Of a DNA stretch of 64,000 nucleotides, positions 8,253 to 19,800 are shown piece by piece; the first letter of the stretch is position 1; the number at the start of each line of letters is the position of its first letter. Location of the stretch: contig NZ_FOMK01000012.1 in assembly GCF_900112615.1 (NCBI RefSeq), positions 1-64,000 on the forward strand. Direction: 5' to 3'. The notes under the pieces were generated by a model that ran no database searches, was not told where the DNA came from, and saw nothing but the letters and a program-made list of their open reading frames with translations. Both the position numbers and the translations under genes were made by a program. The stretch comes from Chitinophaga sp. CF118. Its GTDB lineage: Bacteria; Bacteroidota; Bacteroidia; Chitinophagales; Chitinophagaceae.

Positions 8253-8708
8253 TTATTTATCTTTACGCATTTCATTCAGCATCCTGGTAATCTCTTTGTT
8301 TCTCGCAATTTTAGCATTAGAGAAAGCATTATTGCCCGATTTATCTTTAAGTGCCGGGTCTGCACCATGTTCCAGCAGGATTTTTACAATCTCCACATTT
8401 GAGTTGCTAACAGCATACATGAGTGCAGTTGCACCAAATCCATCGTCCAGGTCTACATCCGCGCCATTTCTTAAAAGAAGTTTTACAACCTCAGGATTTT
8501 TAGTATAGACAGCAGTAATAATCAGATTTGCTTCTACAAATCCTTGTTTTATAAGGAGGTTTACATCAACTCCTCTCGTTATAAAATTCTTCATTGCAAT
8601 TGTGTCCGCATTTGAAGTTGCCTCATACATACTGTCGTTCATGTTTTGTTGAGCAAACAAGACAGAGGTAGAAGTAAGTAATAAAATTACCAGGGCAAGC
8701 GTTTTCAT
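8253..8708 (-). CDS. Exported ankyrin-repeat protein
   Basis: The 151-residue product has a signal peptide (MKTLALVILLLTSTSVLFAQQ) and then three to four ankyrin repeats. They are clearest as NPEVVKLLLRNGADVDLDDGFGATALMYA and NVEIVKILLEHGADPALKDKSGNNAF, with a weaker first repeat around TIAMKNFITRGVDVNLL. Periplasmic or outer-surface ankyrin proteins bind partner proteins; the partner here is unknown. It is a single gene, convergent with rnhA. A TATATTTG-like -7 box is present upstream on the minus strand (8837-8844), but without a -33 partner. Confidence 0.85.
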   Translation of the reverse strand: MKTLALVILLLTSTSVLFAQQNMNDSMYEATSNADTIAMKNFITRGVDVNLLIKQGFVEANLIITAVYTKNPEVVKLLLRNGADVDLDDGFGATALMYAVSNSNVEIVKILLEHGADPALKDKSGNNAFSNAKIARNKEITRMLNEMRKDK

Positions 8709-8907
8709 CGTAGTAATAGTTTTTGATCTTGGTTTATTAGTAAGTATAGATTCCCTAATCTCTATAAGTTATTCATTCGTAGTTATTTAGCCATCCTAAC
8801 GTGTAATATTCAGCCCCTAAATGAATTTGCCTAATTCAAATATATAAATTTATTAATTTAAATATTAGTTTTAACAGTAATTAACATTCTAATAACGAAA
8901 AGAGATA

Positions 8908-9132
8908 ATGCAAGGGATAAGGAATTTTATGAGTAAATGGGGCTGGCTGTTGCTGGCTTGTTGGGGGATTTTCCTGATAGGGATTGCGGTTTTATTGCAT
9001 TTCAAAGGAGTTGATCGATATAAATATTATGATGTAAAACAGCATAGAATGGCTACAATGCCTATTTATTTTATTTATGTGATAGGCGCTGCATCTATTT
9101 TATTAAGCCTGAGGATAAGGACTCAAAAATAA
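8908..9132 (+). CDS. Small two-span membrane protein, unknown function
   Basis: The 74-residue product has two hydrophobic segments, WGWLLLACWGIFLIGIAVLL (about 12-31) and MPIYFIYVIGAASILLSL (about 51-68), separated by a polar loop with several Tyr and Lys. No family is recognised. Strand, spacing and hydrophobic pattern support a real gene: it is not opposite another gene, and a stem-loop follows. It is divergent from the ankyrin gene. Confidence 0.55.
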   Translation: MQGIRNFMSKWGWLLLACWGIFLIGIAVLLHFKGVDRYKYYDVKQHRMATMPIYFIYVIGAASILLSLRIRTQK

Positions 9133-9167
9133 ACGAGGCATCTTGTTCACCAGGGATCAGAATAAGA

Positions 9168-9249
9168 GGGTATATCATCCTTTTATAAAGAGATACTATA
9201 TCAATCATGTTATATAATCTGAATTAGCATAAAGACCGATGATATACCC
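9168..9249. terminator. Inverted repeat between convergent genes, possible terminator
   Basis: GGGTATATCATC (9168-9179) is the exact reverse complement of GATGATATACCC (9238-9249), with 58 bp between. It sits between the small membrane protein gene (+) and the SRPBCC gene (-). The long loop makes terminator function uncertain. Confidence 0.35.
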
Positions 9250-9257
9250 CCACGTTA

Positions 9258-9686
9258 CTAATTTTTCTCTACAAAATTTTTCAGAGAAGTACCTGTAATA
9301 TAAGTCCAGCCACCTGCAAAACTTTCTCTTGCAAAGTCTGCATTGTTCTGTGGGAATGTTTCCAATCCTTCATGAGTCAGTTTTACCCTTGTTTTATCTC
9401 CTTCAGGGAATAATTCCCAGGTCACGAACGAATTGCCTTCGAAGTCTTTATACTGCCAGCTGTGGGTGAGTTTTTTACCAATAATAACTTCTGTGATCTT
9501 ACAGAGGTGTACATATACTCTGCCATCCTTTCCCCCTTCAAACTGGAATTCAAAGCCTACTTCTGGTTTAAATTCTTTCAGATCAAAGTACCACTGTTTC
9601 ATCTGATCTTTATCAGTAATGGCTTTCCAAACCCTGTCAACGGGCGCATTGTAAGTTTGTTCAATTACAAATGGTTCCTGTTTCAT
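9258..9686 (-). CDS. SRPBCC / AHSA1-like ligand-binding domain protein
   Basis: The 142-residue single-domain protein has the START/SRPBCC helix-grip pattern of the activator-of-Hsp90 (AHSA1) group: IEQTYNAPVDRVWKAITDKDQMKQWY at the N-terminus, TWELFPEGDKTRVKLTHEGLE in the middle and GWTYITGTSLKNFVE at the C-terminal helix. Such proteins bind small hydrophobic ligands or act as stress-related chaperone cofactors; the ligand is not known. The start codon overlaps the stop of the upstream ArsR-type regulator by 4 bp (ATGA type), so the two are translationally coupled. ArsR-SRPBCC pairs are a recurring arrangement in soil bacteria. Confidence 0.85.
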   Translation of the reverse strand: MKQEPFVIEQTYNAPVDRVWKAITDKDQMKQWYFDLKEFKPEVGFEFQFEGGKDGRVYVHLCKITEVIIGKKLTHSWQYKDFEGNSFVTWELFPEGDKTRVKLTHEGLETFPQNNADFARESFAGGWTYITGTSLKNFVEKN

Positions 9687-10024
9687 GTGTTTTTGGTTTT
9701 TTTTATTGATTTGCGTTTATTGTCTTCCTCCAGAAATTTACCCAATGCATCAAGTTTATTTGTCCAGAATTCGCGGTATTGTTCAATCCATGCAGATACT
9801 TCATTCAGTTGAGCCAGTTTCGCTTCGCAATACCTTTCCCGGCCTTGTTGTTTTATAATAATCAATCCGCATTCCGTCAGGATCTTTATATGTTTGGATA
9901 CCGCTGGCCTGCTGATATCAAAATGATCGGCTACAGCATTTTGTGTTAGAGACTGTCGCGCTACTAACTGAATGATCTCTCTCCTTGTTGGGTCTGCAAT
10001 AGCCTGGAATACATCTCTTCTCAT
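9683..10024 (-). CDS. ArsR-family winged-helix regulator
   Basis: The 113-residue regulator has the ArsR winged helix-turn-helix: FQAIADPTRREIIQLV, then LTQNAVADHFDISRPAVSKHIKILTECGLI (recognition helix around SRPAVSKHI) and a wing KQQGRERYCEA. No metal-binding Cys pair is seen, as expected for the ArsR subgroup paired with SRPBCC proteins. It is the first gene of a two-gene operon, overlapping the SRPBCC gene by 4 bp. Two operator copies cover its promoter (10046-10087), which implies autorepression. Confidence 0.9.
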   Translation of the reverse strand: MRRDVFQAIADPTRREIIQLVARQSLTQNAVADHFDISRPAVSKHIKILTECGLIIIKQQGRERYCEAKLAQLNEVSAWIEQYREFWTNKLDALGKFLEEDNKRKSIKKTKNT

Positions 10025-10045
10025 ACAAAACTGATTATGATAATA

Positions 10046-10087
10046 TGAAACCGTTCGGTTACAAATATAATGAAACCTTTTGGTTAC
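10046..10087. promoter_or_regulatory. Twin operators for the ArsR-type regulator
   Basis: Two 17-bp copies, TGAAACCGTTCGGTTAC (10046-10062) and TGAAACCTTTTGGTTAC (10071-10087), are spaced 25 bp start to start. Each has dyad arms AACC/GGTT. One copy fills the spacer of the divergent promoter and the other lies over its start region, which suits repression by the neighbouring regulator. Confidence 0.75.
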
Positions 10088-10092
10088 GCAAA
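10062..10092 (-). promoter_or_regulatory. Bacteroidota promoter of the arsR-SRPBCC operon
   Basis: On the minus strand, TTTG (10092-10089) and TATATTTG (10069-10062) are separated by exactly 19 bp, matching the consensus TTTG-N19-TAnnTTTG. The start of arsR is about 38 bp downstream. Confidence 0.8.
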
Positions 10093-10158
10093 TATTTAAA
10101 ACGCGGCCTGTACTTATATGATAAAAAAGTAGAATTATAAATTAAAATGGTATGAAAG

Positions 10159-10190
10159 TTTTGAAATATGTTTTTAACGGTTTACTTTTG
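10159..10190 (+). promoter_or_regulatory. Promoter of the RHS locus
   Basis: TTTTG (10159-10163) and TACTTTTG (10183-10190) are 19 bp apart, matching TTTG-N19-TAnnTTTG. Predicted transcription would start near 10,197, leaving a leader of about 240 nt before the first gene. I see no gene in the 10,093-10,440 gap. Confidence 0.65.
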
Positions 10191-10440
10191 CCATGAATTA
10201 GAGTTTGTAAATACCCTGAATCAAATTAACTGTTTATTGTTTTGACCTTAAGGGGGAAAAGTTTTTATCATATCGTATTGGGACACATTTTACAATATTA
10301 ATTACCAGACAAAATCCTTTTTACTTATGGAGTTATAATCTCCCTGTATTAGTCATGTAAACATCGTAAACCCTCCTCTGCTTGTGGCTTCTTATACATC
10401 GTCAGACAGGTTCACAATTACAACAGATCGTTAGCGTATT

Positions 10441-12723
10441 TTGAATAAACATATTTATATATTACTCTTCTTCCTGGCAGGAGGCTTGAATACCTATGCC
10501 CAGTTACAACGTAGTACCATTTTACATAGTACTGACGGTAAGGGAGATATATTGCTGTTCCCCAGGGGAGTACAACAATCATCCGGGAATATATCCTATA
10601 TGCTTGCCCGTGATAGTGGTAATACATACGCATTTATCCCATTGATCAAAGATGCAAATTATCATACGGACAAGATCATAATACCCAAAAAGCCATTCCT
10701 GCAGGTTCATGGTAATATAATGTATGACCTGTATTATCAGTCGGGCGTAGACACTCCCTATCAGCAAAAAGATGTTTATCAGCATACACTTCAAACGTAT
10801 CTGGATATTACGGTGAAGGATCAATATCCGTTTCGTATAGGCTTCTCTACAACCAGGGGAAACTCCTCTATGTTCAGGAATATTACCGGTTTGAATCTTC
10901 AATATACTAACCGTGATTTTAAGGGGATGTTGCTGGATAAGATACAACGCTATGAGGCGGGCCGTATTGGCAAGTTGGATGAATTAAAGCAATACAGGCT
11001 GCAGATGGATATGAAGGCCCTGGAAATATCAAAGCTGCGAGGCTGGATGTCTTCTCCTGCACAACTGCAAAAGCTGGTAGAAGAAAGAGAGCGAAAACTG
11101 TATAAGATTGATAAAGATTCCCTGCACCAACCCAACTTTGATTCTTTGTCATTATTGAAGAAAGTTGATCTTAATGCATTGTTGCATGGGAAGATACCGG
11201 ATAAAAAATTGCCTTCAGATAGTAGTCACTTTGAAGAGCTGTATGCTGCAAAAGGCCGTCAACTGGATTCCTTGCAGAAGGAATGGGACAAAATGGATCT
11301 GCAATACAGGCAGCAGCAAAAGAAATACGGTAATGGAAAAGATGAACTCGAGAGTGCTGTCATGAATAGCCGGAACAATAAGGAACTGGCTGATAAGTTG
11401 CATGCAATGGGTTTGCCTGATACGGTATTGCCAAAAGGATATAAAACCCTGCTGGCTATTAAATCATTTGGCATAGGAAGAACAATGGTCAATTACTCCG
11501 AACTGACCGCAAAAGACATCAGTATCCAGGGTATCCAGGTGGAATACAACCCTTCTTATTATGTAGCTGTTGCCAGTGGAGTAATAGATTACCGGTTCAG
11601 GAATTATATAGTGAACAGTGACAGGCCTAAACAATACCTGAACCTTTTCCGGGTAGGTATGGGAATGAAAGAAGGTAATAACCTGATCTTCACTTATTAC
11701 ACAGGAAAGAAACAGTTATATAATTTAAACACTACAGATAGTGCACACAGTCCGGATTATCGCATGATGGGCATGGCGCTTGAAGGCCGCTGGGAGTTAA
11801 CGAAGAATATTTATGTAACGGGAGAAGTGGCTAAATCATCACTCCCATATTACAGACCAGAAAGTAAACTAAGCAGTTTATTTCATTTTAATGATCGTTC
11901 TAATGAAGCCTATGCTGTGAAAGCATTCTCTTTTATCCCGCTAACAGGCACAAAGATCAATGCTGTGTATAAAGTGATGGGGGAAAGTTTTCAATCTTTC
12001 AGTATGTACACTACCGGTTCTGCACAAACGGCGTGGTCCGTACGGGTAGATCAGCCATTCTTTAAACAGCAACTGACGATTGCTGCAAGTATCAGACAGA
12101 ATGATTACACCAGTCAGTATCAACAGGCCGAATATAAGAGTAATACCATTTTTAAAAGCATTCAGGCTACGCTGAGAATAAAGAAATGGCCCGTACTTTC
12201 AGTTGGTTACTTTCCCAGTTCACAGTTGACCAAACTAAGTGATAATAGCTATACTGAGAATCTATTTTATACACTCGTAGGGTCGCTCACACACTTCTAT
12301 AAATATGCAGGTATTACAATGAATACAACGTTGTCTTATACACAGTTCTACAACCGGCAAACGGATAGCAATTTTGTGTATTTCAATACGAAGAATATCC
12401 TGTTGGACCAGGTAATGTTCCTGGGAAGATGGAGCATCCAGGGTACTGTATCTGCAGCATTGAACAGTGAATATGACTTATACGGAGCAGATGGAAATGC
12501 GCAGTACAGGTTTAATAGCTGGCTGGATGCCGGAGCAGGATTGAAATACAGCAAGCAAACGGTGTACAATATCCAACAGATTGGCTATACCGGTAATATG
12601 AGAATAAATATTCCTCATTTGGGACAAATTGAACTAATGGCAGATAAAGGGTTTATTCCCGGAGCTGAGAAACGGTTGATCTCAAATAATACAGGCAGAG
12701 TTACCTATACTAAAATATTTTAA
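10441..12723 (+). CDS. Outer-membrane beta-barrel-like protein at the head of the RHS locus
   Basis: A TTG start at 10441 is used because it yields an immediate signal peptide (MNKHIYILLFFLAGGLNTYAQ); no upstream ATG fits. Of 760 residues, about 22-150 are beta-rich and about 155-310 are a charged coiled-coil stretch (KIQRYEAGRIGKLDELKQYRLQMDMKALEI and the later KQRQ-rich helix). About 320-760 are a run of alternating amphipathic strands typical of an outer-membrane barrel, ending in the aromatic C-terminus YTKIF. No named family is recognised. Its stop is directly followed by the ATG of the next gene. The position at the head of a locus encoding giant exported RHS-type proteins suggests an export or anchoring role; this is inference. 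Confidence 0.7.
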   Translation: MNKHIYILLFFLAGGLNTYAQLQRSTILHSTDGKGDILLFPRGVQQSSGNISYMLARDSGNTYAFIPLIKDANYHTDKIIIPKKPFLQVHGNIMYDLYYQSGVDTPYQQKDVYQHTLQTYLDITVKDQYPFRIGFSTTRGNSSMFRNITGLNLQYTNRDFKGMLLDKIQRYEAGRIGKLDELKQYRLQMDMKALEISKLRGWMSSPAQLQKLVEERERKLYKIDKDSLHQPNFDSLSLLKKVDLNALLHGKIPDKKLPSDSSHFEELYAAKGRQLDSLQKEWDKMDLQYRQQQKKYGNGKDELESAVMNSRNNKELADKLHAMGLPDTVLPKGYKTLLAIKSFGIGRTMVNYSELTAKDISIQGIQVEYNPSYYVAVASGVIDYRFRNYIVNSDRPKQYLNLFRVGMGMKEGNNLIFTYYTGKKQLYNLNTTDSAHSPDYRMMGMALEGRWELTKNIYVTGEVAKSSLPYYRPESKLSSLFHFNDRSNEAYAVKAFSFIPLTGTKINAVYKVMGESFQSFSMYTTGSAQTAWSVRVDQPFFKQQLTIAASIRQNDYTSQYQQAEYKSNTIFKSIQATLRIKKWPVLSVGYFPSSQLTKLSDNSYTENLFYTLVGSLTHFYKYAGITMNTTLSYTQFYNRQTDSNFVYFNTKNILLDQVMFLGRWSIQGTVSAALNSEYDLYGADGNAQYRFNSWLDAGAGLKYSKQTVYNIQQIGYTGNMRINIPHLGQIELMADKGFIPGAEKRLISNNTGRVTYTKIF

Positions 12724-13815
12724 ATGAAGCATTTTTTCTGGTTATTGGCCCTGCTCTCATTGCAGGTTAAAGGACAGATGAGTATGACTGTGCAGTTGCC
12801 ACCTTCAGGTGTGATGCAAAAGTCACAATTGTGGAATATGCTGCTGGTATCTGCTTCTGGTGGAGCTGTAAGTGTGAGGGTAGAGTTACGTATAACAGAT
12901 GCCCGTACAAACCAGCCCGTATTGACAGGTATCTCCCGCTCCATTGTTCTGAATAAGGGGGCAAAGCAGATCCAGCTGGGAGATGTGATGCCTGTGGCTT
13001 ACGAATACCTTTCAATGGCTGTAGACAGAAGCCCTAACGGCTTGCTCTCAGCAGGTACCTACCTTGCCTGTTATAGTGTGATTCAGCAAACGGGAGATGC
13101 CGCTAAGCTGGTAGCAGAAGATTGTTTGCCTTTTGCGGTAGAACCGGTAAGTCCTCCGCTATTAAATACACCGGCAGATCAAAGTATTGAGGAGGGCAAC
13201 CTGCCACAATTCACGTGGTTACCTCCTGCACCGCTTACCATCTTCAATGACCTGAATTACGATATGGTAATGGTAGAACTGCGCAAGGGTCAGTCAGCAG
13301 CAGAAGCGATCCAGCAGAATATTCCGGTGTTCAGGTCTTTACATAACAGGAATACGTTTGTGAGTTATCCTGTATCTGCCATAGCACTGGATACGGCTAA
13401 ACGTTACGCATGGACAGTAACTGCTAATAACGGGAACCAGTTTGCTGCGCAAACAGATATATGGACATTCCGAATAAAAGGAGTGCAGGTTGTGAAAGCT
13501 CAGGTAACTGAAGATGCTTTTATACAACTTAGAAAAGAGTTAGACGGAACTGTGTTTGCCTGTCGTGGTAAACTACAGTGCAGCTATAATAACCTGGCGG
13601 GAGATACTACCGTTAAATATGAGATCCTCACACTTGACGGGAAGAATGAAATAAAGAAACATGGTGTATTGTCATTGAAAGCAGGCGAGAACCTGTTGCA
13701 GGTATTGCCTGGAAGGAATACGTTAGCCGATAAGGAGCATTACCTGTTCCGGTTATATAATTCCCGGCAGGAATACTGGTACCTGAAATTCATTTATTCC
13801 GCCAACCAACAATAA
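12724..13815 (+). CDS. Periplasmic/surface protein with Fn3-like folds
   Basis: The 363-residue product has a signal peptide (MKHFFWLLALLSLQVKGQ). The rest is beta-rich; the stretch SPPLLNTPADQSIEEGNLPQFTW followed by YDMVMVELRKGQSAAEAI and KRYAWTVTAN resembles fibronectin type III-like domains in the middle third. No catalytic motif is seen. Its ATG abuts the stop of the barrel gene with no gap, and the giant gene follows after 26 bp, so it is part of one operon. Likely a structural or adaptor part of the RHS surface system; not recognised by name. Confidence 0.7.
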   Translation: MKHFFWLLALLSLQVKGQMSMTVQLPPSGVMQKSQLWNMLLVSASGGAVSVRVELRITDARTNQPVLTGISRSIVLNKGAKQIQLGDVMPVAYEYLSMAVDRSPNGLLSAGTYLACYSVIQQTGDAAKLVAEDCLPFAVEPVSPPLLNTPADQSIEEGNLPQFTWLPPAPLTIFNDLNYDMVMVELRKGQSAAEAIQQNIPVFRSLHNRNTFVSYPVSAIALDTAKRYAWTVTANNGNQFAAQTDIWTFRIKGVQVVKAQVTEDAFIQLRKELDGTVFACRGKLQCSYNNLAGDTTVKYEILTLDGKNEIKKHGVLSLKAGENLLQVLPGRNTLADKEHYLFRLYNSRQEYWYLKFIYSANQQ

Positions 13816-13841
13816 TAAACGAACGATAAATATAGTCCTCA

Positions 13842-16800
13842 ATGATACTGGAACTTAGTGCAAAGGGTAAGAAGACGATTGCGTCTTTAATGTTAGCCTT
13901 GCTTTATTTTGAAACAATTATCCCTTCTTATGCACTCGGTGTTGCAAGAACAACTGGCAGGTATAATGCCGGCGTCCCGGCGGCTGTGAGATCGATGAGC
14001 CCATTGTCTGTAACGGACAAGCGTAAATCTACTCCTACCAGGCTCATTGGTAAAGCTACTCCTGTTAAAGCAGAAGATCTGGGAGGTCCCACTCAGCCGG
14101 AGAGCCAGGCTTTCCACTCTGTGAATAATGATAACATGGTGGATCTGTTTAGTGGCGACTTCTCTTACAATATTCCATTGATGGATGTAGGGGGATACCC
14201 AATTGCCCTGGGATATAATAGTGGTATTTCTATGGATCAGGAATCAAGTTGGGTGGGTCTTGGTTGGAACATCAACCCAGGAACGATTACACGTAATCTG
14301 CGAGGGCTACCGGATGACTTCAATGGTACCGATACCATCCAGAAAGTAGCCGCTATTAAACCGAATAAGACAATTGGCGTAACGGTTGGAGCCAATTCCG
14401 AGCTTGTAGGATTTCCCATTCTTGGTGTAGGAGCTTCTGTTGGTATTGTAAATAACTCGTACAAGGGTTGGGGCATTGAAAGTGGGCTGAATACAAGCAT
14501 TAATGTGGGTTCTTCCAGTATGGGAAACCTGACATCCGGGTTATCTTTTACTAATAGTTCTCAGGAAGGATTAACCGTGGGAGGTTCACTGGATTATGCA
14601 ATGACAAAGAATATTCAATCTGAAAATAAAGCTATCACTGGTAATATCGGGATTGGGTCTTCCTTTAATTCGCGTTCAGGTATGAAAGCCCTGCAGGTCT
14701 ATGCTGGTCTGGAGCAATATAAAACACAGGCGAAACTCAACCCTGGGTCTCCTACGCAACCCATCACGGTAACCACTGTTCGTTCAGATCCCAATTCAAA
14801 GAATCGGGCCATTTTCGGTTCTCAGATATCTTTTTCTTCTCCTACCTATACACCATCGGTTACACTGCCTTATACAAGCACTTTATACACCTTTGATCTT
14901 AAAGTAGGCGGTGAGATCAAGATCTTTCACTTAAATGCATCATTGAGGGGATATGTAGCTAAACAGGAGATCAGATCAGCCGATCAGCATCTGGCATTAC
15001 CTGCCTTTGGTTACCTTAATTCACAGAATGCTAAAAGCAATTCTGCTGTACTGTTGGATTTTAACCGGGAAAAAGAAATCCCTTACCGCGAGAAACCTGC
15101 TGTACCCAATATCGCTGTTCCTGCCTATACCTACGACGTATTTGCAATGTCCGGAGAAGGTACAGGTGGTATGTTCCGTGCGTATCGTGGAGACATCGGA
15201 TTTGTACACGATCATTACATGCGGACAAAAGACAATTCTCTGGGCCTTGGTATAGATCTTGGCTCTGGAGACCTTGTACATGCCGGTGTGGATATCGGTA
15301 TTACCAGATCCTACACAGAAAGTGGTCCCTGGAGTTCTTTGAATCCCTTGGGTAAAACAATAGCTTTTAAATCGTCCACCGGTGCCTTTGAAGCTGCTTA
15401 CTTCAGGAATCCGGGTGAAATGACAGTGAATGACAAAGCATTCTATAATAATATTGGTGATGATGATGTGGTGGCAGTAGCACTGAACCAGGCGGGTAAC
15501 AGCGATCCGGATATTTCTACTACCCATGTACTCAACAGATATCATAATAAAAACCTGGTAGGACAACAAACACTAAGTCCCCGTAATGTTACGAAGGCAA
15601 CCAGGGATAAAAGAACGCAGGTTATTTCGTACCTCACCGCAGCAGAAGCCAGTATTGGTGGATTGTCAAAGTATATAGAGAACTACAGGGAGAATCAGTA
15701 TGGAATCAATAACTGTGCAGTAGCATTTCCTGAAGAAATAGACGGTAAAGGTGTAGGGTTGCTGGGTGAGTTTTACACACAGGACTATCATGAGAAATTA
15801 TTTGAAAGAATAGATACCGTTGTCAACATAAGCAACAAGGATCAAATGAATGCAGGTTCTCCTCAGGGTTCCCGCATCCTGGACAGGTCCTTCAATGCAA
15901 GGTGGACAGGCCGGTTGAAAGCAGATGTAACAGGAGCGTATAAGCTCTATACAATAAGTGATGATGGGGTAAGATTATATTTGAATGACAGCATGGTGAT
16001 TGATCGATGGAATGTTCATTCCGCGGAAGTAGGGAATGATTCGACATTAGTGAACCTGGTTGCCGGACAATTTTATAATATCCGTTTGGAGTATTTCAAT
16101 GCCAAGGAAAATATTGTAATGAAGTTACAATGGAAGTATCCTTCCCAGGAGCGTATCCGCATCCCTACCAGCAACCTGTACCTGATGCCGTCGAAAGATA
16201 CAGTCGCAGGTCCTGTATTATCCAGGGAGAAGCGGGTGAATAATTTCCGCCGGGAGAACCACATCTCCGAAATAGATGTGCTCAATAGTGACGGCCGTCG
16301 TTACATTTATGGTATTCCAGTATACAACCTGAAACAGAAGGAGACAAGTTTTTCAGTGGATGCAGGCCGGGGAAGTGTAACAGCCGGATTGGTAAAATAT
16401 ACACCTGGTATAGATAATAGTGTAAATAATACTAATGGTAACGACCGTTACTATAGCAGCGAACTGATGCCCGCATATGCACACTCATTCCTTCTGACAG
16501 GTATCTTATCTCCCGATTATCAGGATCTTACCGGTGACGGTATCACTCCGGATGATAGAGGTGATGCAATCAAGTTTAATTATACAAAGCTGGCTGGTGT
16601 TAAGAACCCATATGCATGGCGTGTTCCTGCTACAGACAGTGCTAATTACAATGAAGGACTGAAAACAGATAACCGTGATGATAAGGGTAGTTATGTATAT
16701 GGTGAAAAAGAACTCTGGTATCTGAACTCCATCGAGTCGAAAAATATGATCGCTACATTTAAAATGAGCGAACGTAAAGACATGGCAGCCATCAATGAAG

Positions 16801-19800
16801 ATGGTATAAGACAGGGAGGTAAGATCACCCGCAAACTGGATGAGATTAACCTTTATAATAAAGCTGATTTCAATAAGCCAAACCGGAAACCTGTAAAAAC
16901 AGTACACTTCCAGTATACTTATGAGTTATGTATGGGGGTAAACGGAGCGGTTAGTGACTCCGGTAAACTCACATTGAAAAGAGTATGGTTTACTTATAAC
17001 GGTAATGATAAAGGCCAGCGTAATCCTTACATCTTTAACTACAACAATAATAATCCTTCATACAATAGCAAATCGTACGATCGCTGGGGTAATTATAAAC
17101 CCGCCATCCAGAATCCAGGTTCTTCTACCGATAACCTGATCACCAATGGTGATTACCCTTACGCATTGCAGGACAGCACGCTCGCCGCACAAAATGCAGC
17201 AGCCTGGACGCTGGACTCTATCGTGCTGCCTTCCGGCGGCCGGATTAAGATAGATTATGAAAGTGATGATTACGGTTTCGTGCAGAACAAGAGAGCTGCA
17301 CAGATGTACAGTGTAGCAGGATTTTCCGCCACAGAGCCAGACAATCTTGATGATCTGAAAAGTGATTTGTATGGACTGATCGATTACCAGTTTATTGCGA
17401 TCAATGTACCCAAGGCAGTAAAAAGTAAGGAAGAAGTATATACCCGTTACCTGGAAGGTATGGAGAAACTCTACTTCCGTATGTACGTGAATGTACCATC
17501 CGATAAATTCGGTGGAGGCAAAGAGTTTGTTCCCTGTTATGCAACACTGGATCCTAACAGGTACGGCTTCTTTAACGATGGTAATACCATCTGGGTTAGA
17601 GTGAAAGCTATTAACACTAAGGGCCAGTTAGACATGGCAACCAGTATTTACAGTCCGCTGGCAACAGCTGCTATTCAATATCTGCGGCAGAACCTTCCCT
17701 CAAAAGCATATCCAGGATCGGATGTGGGAGATGATATTGGGCTGGAAGATGCCGTTAAAGTACTCTTATCCCAGGCGGATAATGTAATGACCGCCATGGT
17801 GAGTTTTGATCGTGTGGCACGTATCAAACAGTTGGCAAGAATTGTAGATGTATCACGTACTTATGTACGTTTAAATAATCCTTTTTATAAAAAACTAGGT
17901 GGCGGGATACGCGTTAAACGGGTACGGATATATGATCATTGGGATGCAATGACCAAACAACGGGAATCTGTATACGGACAGGAATACCAATATACCACCA
18001 CCAGAGAGGTGAATGGTGTGAAAGAACAGATCAGCAGCGGGGTAGCTACTTATGAACCTATGCTGGGAGGAGAAGAAAATCCCTGGAGAGTACCGATTGA
18101 ATATGATCAGCAGGTAGCGCCGCTGGCTCCTACCAGTCTTGGATATACTGAAGAACCTTTGGGAGAATCCTTATTCCCTTCACCTTCCGTTGGTTATGGA
18201 AAAGTACGGGTAACTTCTATCCATGCAAAGAACATACGTTCTGCCAATGGATTTGTGGAGTCCTGCTTTTACACCAGTTACGACTTCCCCACGCTGGTGG
18301 ATATGACTATGCTGGCAGATGGCAAGAAGCGTTTCAAACCAGTACTTACAAATTTTCTGAAGATCAATGTGCGGCATTTCATTGGCTTGAGCCAGGGCTT
18401 TAAAATTGAGCTCAATGATATGAACGGAAAGTTAAGGTCGCAGGGGACTTATGCTGCTACAGATCCCGACAAGGCAGTCAGTTATACAGAAAACTTCTAT
18501 CGTGTAGATAATCAGCAAGCTGAGTTTAAACACCTCAGCAACATCGTAAAAACAATTGATCCGCAAGGAAAGATAGATACCACTACTACTATCGGTAAGG
18601 ATCTGGAACTGATGATGGATATGCGGGAACAGCGTTCTGTCACCACCGCAGCAAACCTGAATATTAATGCAGACTTCTTCTCATTCGCATGGCCTCCTGT
18701 TTGGTTGATCCCGGCATTACTGAGTCTTTATCACAGAGAAGAAACGCGCTATAATTCTGTAGCCGCCACCAAGGTTATTAACCGGCACGGTATACTTGAA
18801 CGTACTATAACCATTGATAAAGGAAGTCAGGTAACTGCGGAGAACCTGTTGTACGACAAAGAAACCGGCAACGTGGTATTAACAAGCACTAAGAATGAGT
18901 TTGAAGATCCGTTATACAATTTCAGCTGGTCTGCCGGTTGGGCATACGATGGTATGAGCGGAGCTTATAAAAATATAGATGTTGTCCTTGATCATATCTA
19001 TATCAACCAGGGCCGGATTACTAATGGACCTGCCGTAACAGATTATTTCTCGGCAGGGGATGAGATCCTGGTTGGTTCCAAACAGAAAACAGGAGGCGAA
19101 GATTGCAACCCGGACATTGCCACCTTCCGTGCACCAGGTATGATTTACGTAGTAGATGCAAATGTGCTCAAAGGTGGTGCGGTAGATCTTTATTTTGTAG
19201 ACCGTGAAGGAGCACCTTTCACAGGTAATGATATCTCATTGAAAATCATCCGTTCCGGCAGAAGAAATATAAACACCAGTGTAGGTGAGATCTCGTTAAT
19301 GGCTAATCCGCTGGTGCAAACAGATGCAGGTTATATCCTGTCTTTTGATTCGACGAAGGTATTGGGAGCGGGCGCAGTAGAGTTTAAACAGGTATGGAAG
19401 GTAGCTGATAAGATGAAAGCAGGTAAGGTACTCAGTTGTGTAGCTACTGGTTATCCTGATTATGCAGGGGATGATCAGCCGGGTTGTGATGAAAGTGGTA
19501 CCACTTACGCGAACATGGCAACCGGTCAATCATACTCTAATCAGGGTTGTCCTGTCGGAACAGATTATCCCGTTCTTTACAAAGTATCTGCAAACAAGTA
19601 TACTTCCACCATCAGCCAGGCAGATGCTAATGCAAAAGCATGGCAGGAAGTGCTAGACAGCGGACAGATATTTGCCAACATACATGGGCGTTGTAAGCAG
19701 GTTCCAGGCCTGATGCATAGCTATGCAAATATAACTGAAGAGGGATCTCTATTTGACATCATTTCTGATTTGGCGAGGAAGAGTGATAGTACGTATATAC

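Noticed and set aside
9462..9812. 116-aa plus-strand ORF across the SRPBCC/ArsR overlap
   Set aside because: Fully antisense to two well-supported genes.
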